Positions 27,646-36,803 of a stretch of 64,000 nucleotides of DNA are shown here, piece after piece. A program made the position numbers and the translations under genes. The notes below the pieces were generated by a model that worked only from the letters and a program-made list of their open reading frames with translations, searched no databases and had not been told where the DNA came from. Every line of letters begins with the position of its first letter. Within the stretch, counting starts at the first letter, position 1. The stretch is from positions 5,390,501-5,454,500 of the forward strand of contig NZ_VSRN01000001.1 in the NCBI RefSeq assembly GCF_008369915.1, read 5' to 3'. This DNA comes from Dyadobacter sp. UC 10 (GTDB taxonomy: Bacteria; Bacteroidota; Bacteroidia; Cytophagales; Spirosomataceae).

Positions 27646-27795
27646 ATGGATTTCTTGACCGACTTATTTGCCTTTATGAAGGAACGGAAAAAATGGTGGT
27701 TAGCTCCTGTGATCATTGTGCTGCTTCTGATTGGTGTACTGATCGTAATCGGAGGAGGCTCAGCAGTTGCTCCATTTATTTACACCTTATTCTGA
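27646..27795 (+). CDS. DUF5989 (SxtK-like) 49-residue membrane protein
   Basis: A 49-codon gene. It starts MDFLTDLFAFMKERKKWWLA, then one hydrophobic segment (PVIIVLLLIGVLIVIGGGSA) and ends APFIYTLF. The charged KERKKWW before a single membrane helix and the GGGSAVAPFIYTLF end match DUF5989/SxtK proteins, which occur directly after carbamoyltransferases. It starts 81 bases after the carbamoyltransferase stop. The role is unknown; a small membrane partner for the enzyme or the substrate carrier is inferred. Confidence 0.75.
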   Translation: MDFLTDLFAFMKERKKWWLAPVIIVLLLIGVLIVIGGGSAVAPFIYTLF

Positions 27796-27887
27796 TCTGA
27801 CAAGTCAAACAAATTTAGCTTTTGCAGTGATTTTGAATTTTTATTGAGATTCAAATCACTGCATGTTACAATCTTTCAAATATTCTA

Positions 27888-28250
27888 ATGAGTGAATCTG
27901 ATAAGGCCAAAGCACAATTGGTTATTGTTACCGGACTGGTCGTTCTATACTTTATTTTCAAATCACAATATTTTCTGATAGCGGCAGCGATTGTCGGCGT
28001 GTTAAGCATTGCAATCCCAGCCGCGGGCAACCTGATCGTCAAAGGATGGTACAAAATCGCAGAGGTTTTAGGTTTCATCAACGGACGGATTTTGCTGTCA
28101 CTTGTGTTCTTCGTAATCCTGTTTCCCGTTGCGGCTATCGCAAAACTCGGGAGGAAAAACCCGCTGTCACTTAAACGCGGCGTTAAAGGTTCTGTATTCG
28201 TTGAAAGAAATCACAAATATTCATCGAAAGATCTTGAACAAGTTTGGTAG
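27888..28250 (+). CDS. SxtJ-like small membrane protein
   Basis: 120 residues with three hydrophobic stretches (LVIVTGLVVLYFIFKS, YFLIAAAIVGVLSIAIPA, ILLSLVFFVILFPVAAIAKL). The sequence between them (GWYKIAEVLGFINGRILLS) and the polar end GRKNPLSL followed by SVFVERNHKYSSKDLEQVW fit the SxtJ family, found with NodU-type carbamoyltransferases. Third gene of the carbamoyltransferase module, 92 bases after the 49-residue protein. Its biochemical role is not known. Confidence 0.78.
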   Translation: MSESDKAKAQLVIVTGLVVLYFIFKSQYFLIAAAIVGVLSIAIPAAGNLIVKGWYKIAEVLGFINGRILLSLVFFVILFPVAAIAKLGRKNPLSLKRGVKGSVFVERNHKYSSKDLEQVW

Positions 28251-28347
28251 TGTCACTAAGTGAGGCCGGAACTACGCGGCTGATTTTAAAGTAGGTTTTA
28301 AGAGCAGCAAGATGAAGATCTTTGTGGATTGTCCCACCAAATTTTAA

Positions 28348-31230
28348 ATGTTTAGCAAATCAAGTTTATGTTGCCTGATCGCCGCATTGTTGGTGCTATC
28401 ATGCGCATCTGCGTTTTCTCAAAAAAGTACCGCTATCATCGAAGCCCCGGCGTTTCAAAACCCGACTTCGAACTATGGCATCCGTTGCTGGTGGTGGTGG
28501 CTGAATGGAAATATTGATAAGGAAACCATCACGCGGGACCTGGAAGAAATGAAGGCAAAAGGTTTCAGCGGCGCCTGTATTTTTGATGCGGGTGGGGCTG
28601 AGCAGCGTGGGAATGGTCAGGTTCCGGAAGGACCTCTCTTTGGGTCGGCGGCCTGGCAAGCGCTTTATGTGCACGCCATCAAGGAAGCAGACCGGCTGGG
28701 ACTGATCATGTCGATGAGTATCCAGAGCGGCTGGAACCTGGGCGGGCCAGATGTTACGCCAGCCGAAACTGCAAAACAGGTGGTGTTTTCAGAAACGAGA
28801 GTAAAAGGTGGTGCGACGGTAAATGTTGAATTACCGATGCCCAAAGTGCGCTATGATTATTACCGCGACATTGTGATACTCGCTATTCCTTCCAAAGCCT
28901 TTACAAACCGGGCTCCGATCGGTGATTTTGCCAATAAAGCAGCTACCCGCGAGGTCGGTGGATCTGCGCCGGAAACGCGGCGCTTACTTACCGATATTCC
29001 CGGCACCCCGGGTGAGGAAGATGCCCGGTTGAAGCAGGTACTTAACATTACCAAACATTTTAACAACGGCAAACTTAACTGGAAAGCACCTGCGGGCGAC
29101 TGGACGATCCTCCGTATGGGATTCACGCCCACGGATGCGGAAGTTTCAACATCAAGCGGAAAATGGCAGGGGCACGTGATCGATTATCTGAGCGAGAAGA
29201 ATTTCAACCGCTATTGGGATACGCATGTGGAGCCTTTGCTAAAAGCGATTGGCCCGATGGCAGGCAAAACGCTGCGGTACCTGCAGACCGACAGTTTTGA
29301 AGCGGGCGGTTTGAACTGGACCGAAGGTTTTGAGAAAGAATTTATCAGATACCGTGGTTATGACCCTGTTCCCTATTTACCTGTGCTGGCTGGCAAAATC
29401 ATCGAAAGCCGCGAGGTGAGCAACCGTTTTCTATCGGACCTGCGCAAAACACTCGGCGATCTGATTTCCGAAAAACACTATGGCACGTTTGCAAAACGCG
29501 CCAGTGCGCACGGGATCGGGCTGCAACCGGAATCGGCAGGACCGCATGCCGGGCCATTCGACGGACTGAAAAATTATGGGCACAGCGAAATTATGATGAG
29601 CGAATTCTGGTCGCCTTCGCCGCACCGCGCCCGACCGGTCGATCGCTTTTTTGTCAAACAAGCGGGAAGCGCTGCGAAGATATTCAATAAAAAAATCGTT
29701 GGAGCTGAATCATTCACCACTATTGGTCCCCACTGGAACGATGTCATGTGGTCGGATATGAAACCAAGTGCAGATCACGAGTTTTGCGCCGGCCTTAACC
29801 TCGTTTACCTGCACACTTTCACTTCCTCGCCCAAAACAATGGGACTTCCGGGGCAGGAATACTTTGCAGGAACGCATTTTAACCCCAATGTGACCTGGTG
29901 GAACCATTCAACTGAGTTTATCAAATATCTAACCCGCTGCCAGTACATGCTGCAGCAGGGGACTTCCGTTGCCGACGTACTCTACTATTATGGCGACCAT
30001 TCACCGAATATAGGAAGATTAAAAGAGGATGATCCGGCCGGGGCATTGCCGGGATTCGACTATGATCTGATCAATGAAGACAGGCTTCTGGCGCTTGAAG
30101 TAAGGGAAGGTAAGCTTTTTTTGCCCCACGGCGTTTCTTATCGTGTCCTGGCTTTGCCGGACCATAAAACATTATCGCTGGCAGCTCTGACAAAGGTTGA
30201 ATCATTGGTAAAAGCAGGTGCGGTGGTCATTGGCAACAAACCTGTTACTACTGCAAGTCTGGTGAAGTACCCTGCTTCTGAGCAAAGTCTGAGGAAAATC
30301 GCTGACTCCCTCTGGGGTAATGAAAGCCAGCCGAGCGGGTCCCGCCATGTTGGAAAAGGTCTGGTGGTTTGGGGGCAAAATGCGGCTGCATACCTGCGTT
30401 CGGCAGGTGTGGCTTTTGATATGGAAATCGTGGAAAAAGAATCGGGCAGTCGCTATGACTACATTCACCGCAGTACGCCGGATACGGACCTTTATTTTAT
30501 CAGCAGCCAGAACCGTGCGGCTTCGAAAATGACCGCTGCATTCCGCATTGCGGGCAAGCAACCGGAACTATGGAATGCAGTGACAGGAGAAACGAGACCA
30601 GCTACCGCATTTACCCAAAAAGACGGCATTACCTATGTGCCGCTCCAATTCGATCCGTATGGTTCGGTATTTGTTGTTTTTCAAAAGGATATCGAAAAAG
30701 CTGACAATGGCGTTGCTAAAACTAATTTTCAGGAATACCAACCTGTAACAACACTGCACGGCGCCTGGGATGTGGCTTTTGATACCAGCTGGGGTGGTCC
30801 GGCTAAGGCGGTTTTCACCGAGCTTACCAGCTGGACCGATCGCAACGAAGCGGGGATCAAATTTTACTCGGGTAAAGCTATTTATTCAAAAAAATTTGAT
30901 GCAAGCCAGACTTTGAGGACAAGCAAATCAGCTTTTTTGGATTTGGGAGAGGTGAAGGACATTGGGATCGCAAAAGTGGTTTTGAATGGAAAGGATCTCG
31001 GGATACTGTGGGCACCACCACTCAGAGTTGATGTGAGCGGGATTTTACGCGAGAAAGACAATGAACTGCAGGTAGAAGTCATCAATACCTGGCGCAACAG
31101 ATTGATCGGGGACAGGACAAAGCCTGTTGAAAAGCGGTTGACTAAAACCAATGTGACCGTACTGGATAGCTGGCAGTTGACCCCATCCGGTCTTCTGGGG
31201 CCGGTGCGTTTGCTGACCACAGCACCATGA
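28348..31230 (+). CDS. Glycoside hydrolase family 106 (alpha-L-rhamnosidase-like)
   Basis: 960 residues. The signal region ends SCASAFSQ; a lipid Cys19 (LVLSC) is possible, so anchoring is uncertain. The opening WWWWLNGNIDKETITRDLEE and KGFSGACIFDAGG, then SIQSGWNLGGPDVTPAETAKQ, match GH106 enzymes, which remove rhamnose from pectic side chains such as rhamnogalacturonan II or arabinogalactan. The barrel continues to about residue 560 and beta-sandwich domains finish the protein (IAKVVLNGKDLGILWAPPLR is a jelly-roll). It precedes the ECF sigma gene by 126 bases and probably belongs to the same PUL. Confidence 0.82.
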   Translation: MFSKSSLCCLIAALLVLSCASAFSQKSTAIIEAPAFQNPTSNYGIRCWWWWLNGNIDKETITRDLEEMKAKGFSGACIFDAGGAEQRGNGQVPEGPLFGSAAWQALYVHAIKEADRLGLIMSMSIQSGWNLGGPDVTPAETAKQVVFSETRVKGGATVNVELPMPKVRYDYYRDIVILAIPSKAFTNRAPIGDFANKAATREVGGSAPETRRLLTDIPGTPGEEDARLKQVLNITKHFNNGKLNWKAPAGDWTILRMGFTPTDAEVSTSSGKWQGHVIDYLSEKNFNRYWDTHVEPLLKAIGPMAGKTLRYLQTDSFEAGGLNWTEGFEKEFIRYRGYDPVPYLPVLAGKIIESREVSNRFLSDLRKTLGDLISEKHYGTFAKRASAHGIGLQPESAGPHAGPFDGLKNYGHSEIMMSEFWSPSPHRARPVDRFFVKQAGSAAKIFNKKIVGAESFTTIGPHWNDVMWSDMKPSADHEFCAGLNLVYLHTFTSSPKTMGLPGQEYFAGTHFNPNVTWWNHSTEFIKYLTRCQYMLQQGTSVADVLYYYGDHSPNIGRLKEDDPAGALPGFDYDLINEDRLLALEVREGKLFLPHGVSYRVLALPDHKTLSLAALTKVESLVKAGAVVIGNKPVTTASLVKYPASEQSLRKIADSLWGNESQPSGSRHVGKGLVVWGQNAAAYLRSAGVAFDMEIVEKESGSRYDYIHRSTPDTDLYFISSQNRAASKMTAAFRIAGKQPELWNAVTGETRPATAFTQKDGITYVPLQFDPYGSVFVVFQKDIEKADNGVAKTNFQEYQPVTTLHGAWDVAFDTSWGGPAKAVFTELTSWTDRNEAGIKFYSGKAIYSKKFDASQTLRTSKSAFLDLGEVKDIGIAKVVLNGKDLGILWAPPLRVDVSGILREKDNELQVEVINTWRNRLIGDRTKPVEKRLTKTNVTVLDSWQLTPSGLLGPVRLLTTAP

Positions 31231-31356
31231 TAAAACAGGGTTGTTGGGTTGGAATTTCGTAATTGGATGATACACGGATTGAATAAAACTTTTCTCTTAG
31301 CATAAATTGGGTTTGCGATCAAGATTTACTTATTTAGTAATCTTTTTCACTCAATT

Positions 31357-31959
31357 ATGAAATCAGCGTCCACTAATCCCGAAGACCTTTTGCTTTGGCA
31401 GGATTTCTTGGACGGTGACGTGCAAGCATTTGAAACGCTGATGTCAGGTAATTTTCGCCTGCTTTTCAGATATGGATGCAAATTCTCCAAAGACCAAGAA
31501 TTCGTAAAGGATAGCATCCAGGACCTTTTCATGACTTTGTGGGAGAAAAGGGGCAATCTGAATCCCGATGCGGCAGTGAAGCCCTATCTGATGGCCTCGC
31601 TCCGAAGACTGATGCGCAGGCAGCTCGCTGCCCGCAGTTTTGACGGAGAGCTTTTGCAGGAAGTGGAGTATGATTTCTACGTTGAATTCTCGGTGGAAGA
31701 ACAATTTATTGCCGATGAAATGACGATTGCCAGGGCCCGGCAGATACGGGACCTCATCAGCAAACTACCGCAGCGTCAGAAAGAAGTGGTTTACCTGAAA
31801 TTTTTCCAGGAATTAAGCCGCGAGCAGATCGCTAAAGTAATGGGGATATCCCCTCAAACGGTTTCCAATCTTCTTCAAATTGCTATCCGACAGCTGAAAC
31901 ACTGCCAGAAAGTAGCCTATTTAATAGTTGTTCTTCTGCACTTGCTCCTAACACGCTGA
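31357..31959 (+). CDS. ECF-type RNA polymerase sigma factor
   Basis: 200 residues. Region 2 lies at about 15-90 (FLDGDVQAFETLMSG, FVKDSIQDLFMTLWEKR, where the D-x-x-Q-D-x-F-x-x-L-W motif is clear). Region 4 is at about 125-185 (LPQRQKEVVYLKFF, then LSREQIAKVMGISPQTVSN). A hydrophobic tail (VAYLIVVLLHLLLTR) is odd for a soluble sigma factor but common in this Bacteroidota FecI-like group. The FecR gene follows, and the STN-bearing SusC comes next: an ordinary trans-envelope signalling set in which glycan binding frees the sigma factor. Confidence 0.93.
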   Translation: MKSASTNPEDLLLWQDFLDGDVQAFETLMSGNFRLLFRYGCKFSKDQEFVKDSIQDLFMTLWEKRGNLNPDAAVKPYLMASLRRLMRRQLAARSFDGELLQEVEYDFYVEFSVEEQFIADEMTIARARQIRDLISKLPQRQKEVVYLKFFQELSREQIAKVMGISPQTVSNLLQIAIRQLKHCQKVAYLIVVLLHLLLTR

Positions 31960-32016
31960 TCATTACGCGATCCAGTATTTATTTTCCTTTTTTTTAGAAA
32001 TAATTTAAAATTTATT

Positions 32017-32054
32017 GGTATCCCGCCGGGATTTTCGTCTATAATCATATAGAC
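32017..32054 (+). promoter_or_regulatory. Candidate ECF-sigma promoter before the FecR gene
   Basis: GGTAT (32017-32021) and CGTCTA (32036-32041) are 14 bases apart, close to the -35/-10 layout of ECF promoters, whose -10 element is often CGTC-like. The -10 lies inside a perfect inverted repeat GTCTATA-ATCA-TATAGAC (32037-32054), 13 bases before the FecR start. A hairpin ATCCC/GGGAT lies between the two elements. Control by the sigma factor encoded just upstream is inference. Confidence 0.45.
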
Positions 32055-32067
32055 ACAATCAACTGGC

Positions 32068-33192
32068 ATGGACCGCTACTCCAACTTTTCTATTGATGAC
32101 TTTGTCTGGGACGATTACTTTCGTCAATGGATTTTGTCACCTGATCATGACAGTATTACATTTTGGAATACCTGGCTCGACGCCCATTCCGAAATGACGG
32201 AAAAAGTGGAGCGGGCCCGGGCTATCCTGCTTTCCATGCAGATCGAAGAGCCTGAAATCAGTGATGAAGAGATCAATAAGATTGTAAAAAGAACTGTCGG
32301 CTTATATGACGGCACCAATACGAAAATCCAAAAACTGACCCACCGAAATGTATCAGCGCCTTTCAGCACCTGGATGCGGTTTGCGGCTTCAATTATTCTG
32401 GTAACATTGCTGGGCTGGACGGCTTACTCTGTATTGGTCAACAGAAAGGAAAAATCACAAGTCGAAGAACAACTCACTGCACCAGCGGCACATTATTCAA
32501 TTGTTGAGAAAACCAATACGACCACCCGTACCATGGAGCTTACCCTGCGTGATGGCAGCCATATTAGCCTGGCCCCGAAAGGTAGTGTGCGGTACAGCGA
32601 GCCCTTCCAAAAGGAAAGAAGGGAAATTCATCTTACCGGAGAAGCGTTTTTTGACATCAGGAAAAATCCTGACCAGCCCTTCCTGGTATTTGCAAACGGA
32701 CTGATAACAAAGGTATTAGGAACCAGCTTTCGGGTAAAAGCATCCGAAGACAGGGGAGAGGTCACGGTTGAAGTCAAGACGGGTAAGGTGGCCGTATTTG
32801 CGCAAGCTGACCCGCATGCGTACAAGAAATTGGAAGACAAGGCACTGCAGGGGACGATTTTGAAGCCGAACCAGAAGATCATTTACGCCGGCAAGGAGGT
32901 TAAAATGGTGAAAACCCTGGTTGAAAAGCCCGAAATAGTCGTCTCTATATCTGAAACTCCAAAATTTGTTTTTGAAGATACCCCGGCAAGTGACGTTTTG
33001 AACACGCTGGGAAAGGCTTATGGTATTGATATTATCTATGATACCACGCTTTTAAAACACTGCCTGCTCACAGCCCTTCTTGAGGGACTCACACTTCACG
33101 ACAAGCTGGATATCATCTGCAAGGCTGTCGAATCAAGTTATGAGATCGTCGACGGGCAGGTAATCATCCATAGCAACGGGTGCAAGAATTAA
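32068..33192 (+). CDS. FecR family anti-sigma factor
   Basis: 374 residues. A cytoplasmic N-terminal part (1-102) that would bind the sigma factor, one membrane helix (about 103-125, FAASIILVTLLGWTAYSVLV), and a periplasmic part with the FecR domain (TRTMELTLRDGSHISLAPKG, LTGEAFFDIRKNPDQPF, VEVKTGKVAVFA). The end (about 300-370, FVFEDTPASDVLNTLGKAYG) is the DUF4974 domain, STN-like in appearance. It should receive the signal from the STN domain of the SusC protein encoded next. Confidence 0.93.
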   Translation: MDRYSNFSIDDFVWDDYFRQWILSPDHDSITFWNTWLDAHSEMTEKVERARAILLSMQIEEPEISDEEINKIVKRTVGLYDGTNTKIQKLTHRNVSAPFSTWMRFAASIILVTLLGWTAYSVLVNRKEKSQVEEQLTAPAAHYSIVEKTNTTTRTMELTLRDGSHISLAPKGSVRYSEPFQKERREIHLTGEAFFDIRKNPDQPFLVFANGLITKVLGTSFRVKASEDRGEVTVEVKTGKVAVFAQADPHAYKKLEDKALQGTILKPNQKIIYAGKEVKMVKTLVEKPEIVVSISETPKFVFEDTPASDVLNTLGKAYGIDIIYDTTLLKHCLLTALLEGLTLHDKLDIICKAVESSYEIVDGQVIIHSNGCKN

Positions 33193-33254
33193 CCAATTTC
33201 ATCACGCATAAACCTCTCAATTAACAAAAAACAGAAAGCTTACCTATAAAAAAA

Positions 33255-33284
33255 GAGCCGGCAATGTTCCAGCATCACCGGCTC
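33255..33284 (+). promoter_or_regulatory. GC-rich hairpin in the SusC leader
   Basis: GAGCCGG (33255-33261) pairs with CCGGCTC (33278-33284) across a 16-base loop. There is no T tract after it on the plus strand, but an A tract precedes it, so on the minus strand it would resemble a terminator. It may be the 3' end of the FecR transcript or a leader structure. Confidence 0.4.
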
Positions 33285-33314
33285 CGAAATATCCCCGATT
33301 GGTTCGTCGCCATT

Positions 33315-33330
33315 TCCTCCTGTGAAGGAG
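33315..33330 (+). promoter_or_regulatory. CCTCCT/AGGAGG hairpin in the SusC leader
   Basis: CCTCCT (33315-33320), a GTGA loop, then AGGAGG (33325-33330): a perfect 6-bp stem. One arm equals a full Shine-Dalgarno sequence and the other its complement. It is 48 bases before the SusC start, too far to serve it directly. Confidence 0.35.
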
Positions 33331-33378
33331 GCAGGGATTATTTTGCCAGATTTTCAATCTTACAAAACAATCAAATCT

Positions 33379-36300
33379 ATGAAAAAACCCTTTAAATACC
33401 GCTGGGTATTACTTTGGACGATGCGAATAACAATTACACAGCTGATGCTTGCGATCATGTTTATGGGTGCAGGGTATGCGCACGACAGTCATGGACAATC
33501 TCTTCTTTCTCAAAAAATTACCGTTTCTGCCAACGGCAGCGAAATCCGGAAAGTCCTTACACAGCTGGAAAAACAAGTCGACGTCCGATTTGTGTTCAGC
33601 TCAACACTTATCAAATCCACCCGAAGAGTAACTGTAAATGCTAGTGATAGGCCACTTTACGAAGTCCTGGATGAAATTTTGACACCGCTCGATCTTCAAT
33701 ACGAAATCTCAGGCAAAATCATAATACTGAAAAGGCTGGACGCTCCGGGAATGGAAATGCCGGCTGAGAGAAAAGGTGTCAAAAGGCAGGTGTCTGGGAA
33801 GATATCGGATGAAAATAATCAGCCGCTCCCTGGGGTAAGCGTAGTGATCAAAGGCACACAAACCGGCACGACCACCAATGTGGAAGGTGTTTTTCAATTG
33901 AATGTCGAAAGCGACGATGCGGTACTGGTGCTCAGTTTCGTGGGTTATGTGACTAAAGAAGTGCCTGTGGGCACTCAGAGTGCGATCAATGTAAGTATGG
34001 CGCCGGAAGATCAATCCCTTCAGGAAGTGGTAGTCGTCGGTTATGGTTCGGTAAAGAAAAGTGATCTCACAGGTTCCGTATCGACCATTCCTGTTGATGA
34101 GATCAAAAAAGTAGCGGTGACTTCGATGGATCAGGCTTTGCAAGGCCGGGCGGCAGGGGTGCAGATCACGCAAAATTCAGGCGCACCAGGCGGTGCAACG
34201 ACAATTCGTATACGCGGAGGAAACTCGATCCAGGGCGACAATGAACCGCTTTATGTGATCGATGGTATCCCATTTAAAAATGACGCGTCCAACAGCGGCT
34301 CGAACTTCAACGTGCTAAGTACGCTCAACCCGAGCGACATTGAGTCGATGACGATTCTGAAGGATGCTTCTTCTACCGCCATCTATGGTTCAAGAGGAGC
34401 AAATGGCGTGGTGATCATCACTACAAAAAGAGGGAAGGCGGGCAGATCAACAGTTACCCTGGACGCTTTCTATGGCGTGCAAACAGTTCGTCGCAAGTAT
34501 CCTGTACTGAATGCGCGGGAATATGCTCAGTTTGTAAACGATGCCAATACCAATGAGGGCCGCAACCCGGTTTATACTGCTCAGCAGGTGGAAGCATTCG
34601 GCGAAGGCACCGACTGGCAGGACGAGATCTTCCGCAGCGCACCAACGTACAATTATCAGCTTTCCATGAGCGGCGGAGATGACAAAACGCAATACGCACT
34701 TTCCGGGGGCTATTATAAGCAGGAAGGTATCGTTACCAACTCGGACTTCGACCGTTATTCCTTCCGTGTAAACCTGGACAGAAAGCTGACAAACAAGATC
34801 AAGGTAGGCAACAGCCTGACCGTCAACCGTACTGTTACCAACCAGTCACGCACTGATGGTGACCTGGGCAGCGCTGGCCTTGTCACGATGGCCGCCCTTC
34901 AGTTCCCTTCGATCCTGCCTGTATACAATCCGGACGGATCCTACCTGATGAACCACCCCGCTTTGAATTTTACAGCTGATAACCCGGCTGCGCTGGCGCG
35001 GGAAAGCAAAAACAAGAATACAGCCTACCGTGTGTTCGGGAATATTTTCGGTGAATATCAGATCATCGAGGGGCTGAACCTGAGAGTTGTTCTTGGTATT
35101 GATGGTATTATGCAGAAGCAGGATAGCTACCTGCCCAGAAGCGTTTCGAGTGGCTTGTCGCAGGGTGGAGTGGGTAGAATTAATAACGGACAGTCGATTA
35201 CCTGGCTGAACGAGAACCTTTTGACCTACACCAAAAATTTTAACAAACTGCATAACCTGACTTTGCTGGTAGGCTATACACAGCAGGCCAACCGCACTGA
35301 AAACAGTTCTGCGGCTTCGCGGAATTTTGTGAATGACAATTTGGGTACAGGCAACATTGGGTCCGGTTCTGTCGCTTTGATACCGTCGTCGGGCATTGGT
35401 ACCTGGGGACTGGAATCTTATCTGGGGCGCGTGAATTATGAGTTTAATGAAAAATACCTTTTGACAGCATCCTTCCGTGCGGACGGTTCTTCCCGCTTCG
35501 GTGCTAACAAGCGTTATGGTTTCTTCCCGTCGGTTGCATTGGCATGGCGTGCTTCGGAGGAACCCTTTATTAAAAACATTCAGTCCATCAGTGAATTGAA
35601 AGTACGGGCCACGATCGGTTCTACGGGAAACCAGGATGGGATTGGTAACTATCCGGCTTATTCGCTGCTGGGAACACAGAATTATGTATTTGGAAACAAT
35701 GTATCGACGGGTATAGGGCCTAACCAGATTGCGAATCCGGACCTTTCTTGGGAAACTACCACGCAATCGGACATTGGTATCGACCTCAGCCTTTTCAGGA
35801 ACCGTCTGAGCTTTACAGCCGACGCTTATATCAAACGCACCCGCGACCTGCTCCTGAGTGTAACGATTCCGAGCACTTCCGGTTTTTCCAGCGCCATCCA
35901 AAATCTTGGAAAGGTTGAAAACAGGGGAATCGAGCTGAGTATCACGTCTTACAATATCGATGGTGCATTCAAGTGGAAAACCGATTTCAATTATGCATTG
36001 AACCGCAACAAAGTACTTGACATTGGTGGTGCGCCGCAGATCTTTGCAGGTGGGGTTGCCAATATTGCGCAGAATGTCAATTCGGGCATTATCCGGGTAG
36101 GGGAGCCGCTTGGATCGTTTTTTGGTTACCAAACCGATGGACTTTACCAGCGCGAAGAGGAGCTCAAAGCACTCGTGGATGCGAACGCCCGCAAAATAGG
36201 TGACCGCAAATACAAGGACCTGAACGCTGATGGCCGGATCGACGACAACGACCGTACCATAATAGGTCGTGCACAGCCCAAATTTATCGGTGGTATCAGC

Positions 36301-36771
36301 AATACATTTTCGTACAAAGGCATTGACCTGACTGTCTTTTTCCAGGGTGTTTATGGGAATCAGATCCTCAATGCAAACCGCTTCGAACTTGAATACCTGA
36401 ACGGAACCAACAACCAAAGCCGCGATATGCTCAACCGCTGGACACCGGAAAATACCAATACGGATATTCCGAGAGCTTCAACCACGCGCCCTGCCAACCG
36501 TATTTCGACACGCCAGATTGAAGACGGTTCGTACCTGCGCCTGAAAAATATCCAGCTTGCCTACACATTGCCGGCAACCGCGACGAAAGCATTGCATTTG
36601 CAAGGCGTGCGTTTCTACGTTTCCGCGCAGAACTATCTGACCTGGACGAAATACTCGGGTTATGATCCGGAGGTGAACCGCTTCGGTCAGGACAGCCGCA
36701 GCCAGGGCTTCGATTATGCGAGTTACCCGGCAGCCAAAACATTGATTTTTGGTTTGAATGTAGGTTTTTAA
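33379..36771 (+). CDS. SusC/RagA-type TonB-linked receptor with N-terminal STN signalling domain
   Basis: About 1130 residues from ATG 33379 (MKKPFKYRW), chosen because it opens a proper signal region; an in-frame GTG at 33322 adds 19 unlikely residues. Order: signal peptide to about 40, an STN (secretin/TonB N-terminal) domain at about 45-105 (KITVSANGSEIRKVLTQLEK, TLIKSTRRVTVNASDRPLYE), a CarboxypepD-reg-like domain (GKISDENNQPLPGVSVVIKG), TonB-box/plug (VVVVGYGSVKKSDLTGS, VRIRG-like TIRIRGGNSIQGDNEP, YVIDGIP), and a barrel ending in Phe. The STN domain marks a transducer for the FecR/ECF pair just upstream. Confidence 0.95.
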   Translation: MKKPFKYRWVLLWTMRITITQLMLAIMFMGAGYAHDSHGQSLLSQKITVSANGSEIRKVLTQLEKQVDVRFVFSSTLIKSTRRVTVNASDRPLYEVLDEILTPLDLQYEISGKIIILKRLDAPGMEMPAERKGVKRQVSGKISDENNQPLPGVSVVIKGTQTGTTTNVEGVFQLNVESDDAVLVLSFVGYVTKEVPVGTQSAINVSMAPEDQSLQEVVVVGYGSVKKSDLTGSVSTIPVDEIKKVAVTSMDQALQGRAAGVQITQNSGAPGGATTIRIRGGNSIQGDNEPLYVIDGIPFKNDASNSGSNFNVLSTLNPSDIESMTILKDASSTAIYGSRGANGVVIITTKRGKAGRSTVTLDAFYGVQTVRRKYPVLNAREYAQFVNDANTNEGRNPVYTAQQVEAFGEGTDWQDEIFRSAPTYNYQLSMSGGDDKTQYALSGGYYKQEGIVTNSDFDRYSFRVNLDRKLTNKIKVGNSLTVNRTVTNQSRTDGDLGSAGLVTMAALQFPSILPVYNPDGSYLMNHPALNFTADNPAALARESKNKNTAYRVFGNIFGEYQIIEGLNLRVVLGIDGIMQKQDSYLPRSVSSGLSQGGVGRINNGQSITWLNENLLTYTKNFNKLHNLTLLVGYTQQANRTENSSAASRNFVNDNLGTGNIGSGSVALIPSSGIGTWGLESYLGRVNYEFNEKYLLTASFRADGSSRFGANKRYGFFPSVALAWRASEEPFIKNIQSISELKVRATIGSTGNQDGIGNYPAYSLLGTQNYVFGNNVSTGIGPNQIANPDLSWETTTQSDIGIDLSLFRNRLSFTADAYIKRTRDLLLSVTIPSTSGFSSAIQNLGKVENRGIELSITSYNIDGAFKWKTDFNYALNRNKVLDIGGAPQIFAGGVANIAQNVNSGIIRVGEPLGSFFGYQTDGLYQREEELKALVDANARKIGDRKYKDLNADGRIDDNDRTIIGRAQPKFIGGISNTFSYKGIDLTVFFQGVYGNQILNANRFELEYLNGTNNQSRDMLNRWTPENTNTDIPRASTTRPANRISTRQIEDGSYLRLKNIQLAYTLPATATKALHLQGVRFYVSAQNYLTWTKYSGYDPEVNRFGQDSRSQGFDYASYPAAKTLIFGLNVGF

Positions 36772-36803
36772 GAAGTTCAAAAGCATTTTAAAGCAGAATC
36801 AAC

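Noticed and set aside
34846..36417. Minus-strand open frame of 523 codons
   Set aside because: It lies opposite the SusC gene at 33379 and has no domain, signal peptide or SusC-independent start; it is a shadow of that gene.
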